Assembly (NCBI GenBank): GCA_015679605.1 | Contig: JAAAVE010000689.1 | Span: 1-14,296 of the forward strand | Origin: Podila epigama | Taxonomy: Eukaryota; Mortierellomycota; Mortierellomycetes; Mortierellales; Mortierellaceae | DNA length: 14,296 bases | Reading direction: 5' to 3' | Shown: positions 9,556 to 14,296 of the stretch, one piece after another | Layout: every line of letters starts with the position of its first letter | Numbering within the stretch: the first letter of the stretch is position 1 | The notes under the pieces: generated by a model | Told to the model about the DNA's origin: nothing | Database searches by the model: none | The model's input: only the letters and a program-made list of their open reading frames with translations | Made by a program: the position numbers and the translations under genes

Positions 9556-10180
9556 TTTTTTTTCTTTTTAAATTTTTATATTCTGCTTCTTTGTTCTTTG
9601 ATCACCTTCTTTTGGGTTCTTTTTCTTGTGTTCTTGTGTTCTTGTTCTTGTTGATGTTGTCGTAGTCGTAGTTATTATTGGTGTGTTTGTGTTGCTGTCC
9701 GTGTTTTGTTTATTGAGGGTGGTGGCGGTGGTCTGTTCTTTTACTTTTTGAGAACCAGAAACTGTTGTACGTCGCTATTACGAGCGTGTCTCAAATACGG
9801 GGACGGGTAAAAAAAGTATTTTTCTTGTGTTTGTCGAATGTCCTTGTGTGGTGGATAATGTCGATATCAGGCGTGAAAGAATGGCCGTCTCCTTTTCTCT
9901 CTTGTTATTCCTAGACTTGTTGAATTAGGACTGAGCCCAGGATGAGTTGACTAGTGTTGATGGAATGAGGAATGAGTTGGGTGTTGAATGAATGTTAAGG
10001 TGTGTGTGACACGAGGAGAGGTGCAGAGAGTGCTTTGTGGAATATGAATGGAAATAAGTGACAAATGTGTTTGTTTTGTTGGTTGTGAGTGTAAAGATGA
10101 ATGACGTTCAAGTGCAAGAGAAGAGAAGCGAAGAGGTGAGAAAGAGAAGCGAAGAGAAATAGAAAAAAAAAAAAAAAACC
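9556..10180 (-). promoter_or_regulatory. 5' region of the G-gamma gene
   Basis: On the minus strand the 100 nt before the ATG are A-rich (repeated ACAAGAAC-like motifs and an A run directly before ATG), as expected of a leader. Further upstream (9950-10180) the minus strand is rich in TCTC/CTTC tracts, like the region before the RasGEF gene. No firm core promoter was identified. The minus-strand open frame at 9951-10304 is explained by this pyrimidine bias. Confidence 0.5.
10121..10178. repeat. 15-bp direct repeat and A16 tract in the divergent promoter region
   Basis: AAGAGAAGCGAAGAG is present at 10121-10135 and again at 10142-10156, a 21-bp period (about two helical turns). A16 follows at 10163-10178. 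Placement between divergent genes suggests a regulatory or nucleosome-depleted segment (inference). Confidence 0.7.
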
Positions 10181-10763
10181 AGATTTCTTCAAAAATCCAT
10201 TTCCTTCTTTCTTCATCCTTCATCACGCAGTCAATCACCTTTTGCATCATCCTCATTCTATTTTTTATTCTCCACCCCCTTGGCGAAACAACAGCGTGTC
10301 GCATACAAACATACCAACCTACCTACCTTGCCCACAGACATACCTTCCTTCCTACACACAAAACAATTTACATTCAAAACAAAAACAAAACAAAGCCTGT
10401 GTCCATTTCGCCACTCTGTTTCGTTTTTTTTCCCTTGTAGCTGTCCCCCCAACGTCTTTTATATCTTTTCTGTCCACTTCACTCTGTGTCCCGTTTATAT
10501 TCGTCCTGTTTACCCTCACCTGTCCTGTCATTCTGTTCTGTCACTCTGTTCTGTCTTTCTGTCCTGTCACTCTGTCTTGTCACTCTGTCTTGTCACTCTG
10601 TCTTGTCACCCTGTTCTGTCTTTCTGTCTTTTAAAACACCTGTTCGGTTCCAAGCACAATTACTCCTACAATCTCTTCTTTTCCAACATCACAAGCCTAC
10701 AACAAAACCTCCATTCCCACGCGCCTTTTTTTCCCCTTTTCACCAAAAAATTGGTAACCCCAC
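10181..10763 (+). promoter_or_regulatory. C/T-rich 5' region of the low-complexity protein gene
   Basis: From about 10180 the plus strand becomes pyrimidine-rich (TTCTTC, CCTACC, TTTTTTTCCC), and it continues through the 13-bp minisatellite to ATG 10764. Open frames in all three plus frames here are C/F/S/L-rich and carry minisatellite translation, so they are not credible genes. In-frame TAA at 10755-10757 bounds the downstream CDS. Confidence 0.5.
10526..10629 (+). repeat. 13-bp minisatellite, eight copies
   Basis: Units of TGTC-A/T-C/T-TCTGT-C/T-C/T type start at 10526, 10539, 10552, 10565, 10578, 10591, 10604 and 10617, with a partial ninth at 10630. Three central copies are identical (TGTCACTCTGTCT). 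The 13-bp period is not a multiple of 3, which fits non-coding DNA. Confidence 0.88.
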
Positions 10764-13700
10764 ATGTTGGACCAAAATATGTTTGGCCAAGGCCGTTATG
10801 GTCGCCCGTTCACTCCTAGCAACGTGAACCCTCATATCAACCTTCAACATCCCGAATTACCCAACCCAAACATTCCAGAGTCCAGTCTCTTCACCGAGTC
10901 GGGTATTCCCAGGCCACCCCCTGAACGCTTCCCCTTTGCCCTGCCTGTCATTCACTATCGCCCGGTATCTGTCCCCAAAGCAACTGTCCAAAGTCATGTA
11001 GACAACCCCAATTCTTCGTCCACCTCGTCACAGAAAAATAGTACCATCAATTGCATCAACAGCATCAGCATCAGCAGCAGCAGCACCAGTAGCGTCAATG
11101 GCAGTGGTAGTACTGCCGGTAAACGATCAAGCAAACCTGCGGGCGACACTGGCACTAAGAAAACAAAGCGCTCAAGTAAGCACGACAGTAGTCATGGTCA
11201 CTGCAGTGATAGCAACCGTGGGAACTCTCTCAGCGACGGCATGAAGGCTGCCTCCAAACGACCAAGTGCAAGCATTAGCGACACTAGCACAAGCAAGCGC
11301 ACCAGCAGCATTAGCAAGAACACAACCAACGCAACCAACGCAGGCAGGGACTCTGTCAACCTTGGCTCCAAATCTAGCGAGCACACCATCCACATTGACC
11401 GCAGCGCATCAAAGCACACAGGCAAGCACATCAACAGTAACGCAGCTGAGCACGCGACCAAATACGCTCGTGACCAAAGCATCCTCGCTCCTCGCAGTCC
11501 CAAACGAGTTGCCAAGAAAGAGTCTTCTCCAAAAAACCCGAAACTGAACGTGCGTCGTCACATCACCAACAAGATCCGCTCCCAGACATGTGATGAGCAG
11601 GCAGTTTCGGAGGACTCTGAAAGCGCCCCTCGTCCTCAAAGAACTACTATGACTTTCTCTGACCATTCTGATGGAGTTCCGTCGCGTCCAAAGCCCATCC
11701 GTCGTCATATGACGAACAAGATCTTCCCCCAGACGCCTGGTGAGCAGGCCACTTCGGAGGACTTTGAGAGCGCCCCGCGTCCTCAAAGAACTTCCATGAC
11801 CTACCCTGATCACTCTGATGGAGTTCCGTCCCGTCCAGAGCCCATCCGTCGTATTAGCATGACCCAAAGTTTTGTACATGTGGACGAAAAGCGGGACATT
11901 GATATGTACAACGGGTCGGTGGCTAATCCGGAAAGCGGTTCGGATGGCGATGTCGATAACTCTCATTGTGATCCGGAGAGTGGCTTGCTCAGGAGGCAGA
12001 GATTCAGTAGCAGATCGTCAACTCTGACGAACGCAGCAGAGGCCAGTGAGGAAGACCTCACTGATGACTGCAGCGATGCAGAACCAGTATCGCCAATTGA
12101 TGAAGACGAGAATTCGGCTATCCCTCCTTCCTGGCGCCAGGTGGACTCCCACCAGCGCGGCTTCCCATTCGAACAACAACATGAGCACCAGCAGCATTAC
12201 AAGCGCCAGCAAGACCGCAAGCATCAAGTTCATCATCGGTCTATGCAACTCCACCACCACCACCACCACCATGAGCTCTCTGAGGATTGGAGCCCTCCTC
12301 AACATGATCCTTCCTTCGGCGCGTCCTCGCCTCGTGGCTTCACATTGACAGACGCAATGGAGGAGTCTTCACCACCTGCCAGTCCCTTACTGAGGACAGT
12401 TTATACAAGAGTCCCAATGACCGCTATAGAATCCACCTCGCGGCGCTTGTCCTCGCACTCGCCTTCACGCCCGTCATCATATTCACGCCCACCTTCATCA
12501 TCATCGCGCCCATTGTCACCACCACGCCATTCATCACTCTCGCGCCCATCATCATCCCCGCGCCCATCGTCATCCCACGTGTCTCCACAGAACTCGTTCT
12601 CGTACCCGTCTTCATCCCGATCTCAATCACACTCAGAGAGCCCTTACCCTTCCCCTTCGTCATCAGCATCCACATCACCTTCCACTCCCTCCATCGATGC
12701 TCCGCCTACCCACAGGCGTCGAGCAACGTCTATCCTCCTCAGCGACACAACGCCACTTGACCCTGTATGTCACGACGCATGGAAACCTTCGTCCCCCATG
12801 TCTAACCATTGTTTGTCAGACGATGAGGCACCACCTCTTGAATCGACTCTGTTGCCTCTTGAGTTTCAGAGGCCAAGATCACGCGCCCTGTCCACGACCG
12901 CATCCGTGTTTACATCCGTCGATGCCACTGACAATGGCTTTCATCACGACACTGCGATGGAGTATACAGATGGCGACTTGGACCAATGCTCGACAGTTGC
13001 TCGGCAGGAAGTCCCAGTTGAGGATACCGCCTTGAGCGACCGTGAAAGTCGAAGTACCGATGACAACCTCATCAGGGGCCGCGTCTGTCACAGAGTCAAC
13101 AATACCAACTATAACGGCGTCAGTATGCAGGATAAGAACATGCTACGCGGCAGTGAAGAGAGCTATATGCTGGACAACAACAACCAGAGCTGTATCGGAG
13201 ATGGATACCGCAACATGACGAACGAGAAGAACCCCACCCAACTCGACAGACACACTAGCGAGCATTCTAGCAAGTATGATAGAAAGTCCGACATTGATCA
13301 CTCTAGCAAGTTCTACAACGAGTACGACAGCATGTATGCCAACGAGTACGACAATGGGTACAACAACGAGTTTGACAACGCGTACGCCAACAAGTATAAC
13401 AGCGAGCGCGACAAAGGGCACGACAACGAGTACGACAACGAGTACAATAGCAAGCACAGCAGCAAGTACAGCAGCGAGTACGACATTGAGCACAGCAGTC
13501 ATTACAGCCGCAAGTACAACGACGGGTGCAAGTACGAGCGTAACAGCAAGCACTACGATACGTACATTGACGAGCGCAGCACCAGGTACGACAACGAACG
13601 CAGCACTAGCAAATACAACAACGAGCACAGCGCCAAGTATGACAGCACCCCCAGCAGCAACTACAACAGCACGTACTCCGTCAAACAGAACAGCAACCAT

Positions 13701-14260
13701 GCCGAGAACACCAGTGATCAAGTCAAGACTCACCGCCAAAGTGAGGTCAAGAACAAGTGCAATGATCGTGATGATTGCGACTTGACATTGGACAAGCAAG
13801 GACGACGACAGTCAAGGATGCCTTTGGGACTGGACCAAGATCAAGACGGAAGCAAGTTCAAGGACTTTGGTGACTCTCATTCTTTTCAGAATCTAGGTTT
13901 GATGCCCACCGAAAGACAAGTTCGAGAATGGCTTCGACGTAGCAGGATTGACAAGTTTCCTCAGGATTATCGGCTTGTACAGGATGGTACGACAGGAAGA
14001 TGTCAGCTCTTTGGCCATGAGCAAGGTAAGATTGTCTTTTTTCTTTCTTTTTTTTTTTTTTACTTTTATTTATATTTTTTTTGCACCTCTTTTTTCGCCT
14101 CTTTTTCTGTTCAATGTTGATGCCCATTGTTTGGCTGTCTTTGTCACATCCTTTTGTTTTCTCTTTTGTTTTTTATTTTGTCTCCTTGGATCTTTTATTT
14201 GAACAAAATAAATGTCAAGAAGATGAGATGACAAAAAGATATTGGGAGCATCAAACGTGA
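10764..14260 (+). CDS. Unrecognised low-complexity, repeat-rich protein (about 1100 aa)
   Basis: Exon 1 is 10764-14025 (1087 codons plus 1 nt). A proposed exon 2, 14220-14260, ends at TGA. I recognise no family. The N-terminus (1-75) is Pro/Phe-rich and less degenerate (GQGRYGRPF, ERFPFALPVIHYRP). Residues about 85-265 are Ser/Lys/Arg-rich with KKTKRSSK-type basic patches. At 264-361 are two 49-residue tandem repeats. His7 is at 497-503. At about 556-643 is a Ser/Pro/Arg block. At about 835-976 is a Tyr/Asn/Asp/Glu tetrapeptide repeat. A denser, helix-like C-terminus (about 1048-1087) contains PTERQVREWLRRSRIDKF and may be the conserved module. An in-frame ATG at 10779 is an alternative start. 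No signal peptide or membrane segment is seen before the intron. Nuclear location is a guess from the basic patches. The 3' end is uncertain because the window stops just beyond it. Confidence 0.75.
11553..11846 (+). repeat. Two 147-bp tandem repeats (49 aa each)
   Basis: Unit 1 is 11553-11699, unit 2 is 11700-11846, and a few codons of a third unit (RRISM versus RRHMT) start at 11847. Each unit encodes RRH-T-NKI, EQA-SED-ESAPRPQRT and DHSDGVPSRP-PI. The units differ by scattered substitutions but no indels, indicating an in-frame duplication followed by divergence. Confidence 0.92.
13266..13690 (+). repeat. 12-bp / tetrapeptide coding repeat
   Basis: Many units fit Y/H/F-D/N/S-N/S-E/K, for example YDNE, YDNE, YNSK, HSSK, YSSE, YDIE, HSSH, YSRK, at a 12-nt period with TACxACAACGAG-like codons. 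The antisense frame (13143-13799) is open and Val/Ala-rich only because of this repeat. Confidence 0.9.
14026..14219 (+). other. Probable intron of the low-complexity protein gene
   Basis: Donor GCAAG|GTAAGA is followed by T-rich sequence. AAG acceptors occur at 14217-14219 and 14220-14222 (tandem NAGNAG), both in phase. Reading through instead gives an F/Y-rich tail ending at 14120, with an AATAAA at 14207-14212, so a retained-intron terminus is the alternative. Confidence 0.6.
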
Positions 14261-14264
14261 GATG

Positions 14265-14269
<5 letters not shown>

Positions 14270-14296
<27 letters not shown>
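14270..14296. other. T27 homopolymer at the window end
   Basis: The window ends in 27 consecutive T, and begins in A8. This is typical of a contig stopping at a homopolymer. Confidence 0.7.

Noticed and set aside
9573-9580. TATAAAAA upstream of the G-gamma ATG on the minus strand
   Set aside because: It lies only about 17 nt before the ATG, too close to serve as a TATA box; it is more likely part of the A-rich leader.
9456-9665. 69-codon plus-strand open frame with hydrophobic stretches
   Set aside because: It overlaps G-gamma exon 1 in antisense and then runs into T-rich DNA; the hydrophobicity comes from T runs.
9951-10304. 117-codon minus-strand open frame
   Set aside because: It is F/S/L/H-rich translation of a pyrimidine tract with no domain, better explained as the 5' region of the G-gamma gene.
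10242-10827. Overlapping plus-strand open frames of 113-179 codons before the last gene
   Set aside because: They translate the 13-bp minisatellite and C/T-rich DNA; three frames are open together, which is a sign of composition rather than coding.
11553-13690. Repeats considered as a CRISPR array
   Set aside because: The repeats are adjacent, coding and in frame, with no unique spacers, in a eukaryotic gene.
13143-13799. 218-codon minus-strand Val/Ala/Leu-rich open frame resembling a membrane protein
   Set aside because: It is the exact antisense of the tetrapeptide repeat and its flanks; the 12-bp period keeps the antisense frame open.

Overview
The window looks like nuclear DNA of an early-diverging filamentous fungus. 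A Mortierella-type member of the Mucoromycota is my best guess, not something the sequence proves. Support: spliceosomal introns of about 130-220 nt with GTAAGT-like donors, long C/T-rich leaders, large Ser/Thr/Asn/Gln-rich proteins with simple-sequence expansions, and two fungal signalling proteins recognisable by family motifs. No bacterial genes, rRNA, tRNA, CRISPR or transposon were seen. The window starts in an A run and ends in 27 T, so it may be a whole contig.

Layout: (1) 1-1374 is a C/T-rich 5' region with a possible upstream exon. (2) 1375-8443 (+) is a six-exon gene for a 2084-residue RasGEF-family protein of the Lte1 type, with a RasGEF_N domain near residues 395-540 and a CDC25-type catalytic domain near 1503-2066 that is interrupted by three long low-complexity inserts. 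(3) 8541-9555 (-) is a two-exon gene for a 72-residue heterotrimeric G-protein gamma subunit. It is easy to miss because each exon is about 100 nt and they are separated by a 796-nt intron. It is tail-to-tail with the RasGEF gene, with 97 bp between the stop codons. (4) 9556-10763 is a divergent intergenic region whose pyrimidine bias changes strand near 10170-10200. It also holds an 8-copy 13-bp minisatellite. (5) 10764-14260 (+) is a low-complexity protein of about 1100 residues that I do not recognise, with a 49-residue tandem duplication, a His run, a Ser/Pro-rich block and a Tyr/Asn/Asp/Glu tetrapeptide repeat. Its last exon is tentative.

The two recognisable genes are both GTPase-signalling components: an exchange factor, and the membrane-anchored partner of G-beta. 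Apart from adjacency and convergent orientation, nothing in the sequence shows that they act together. The most interesting items are the hidden G-gamma gene and its palindrome-containing intron, the insert-interrupted catalytic domain, an 11-bp-period array of ACGCGT in RasGEF intron 4, the A-homopolymers directly before three acceptors, and the repeat protein.
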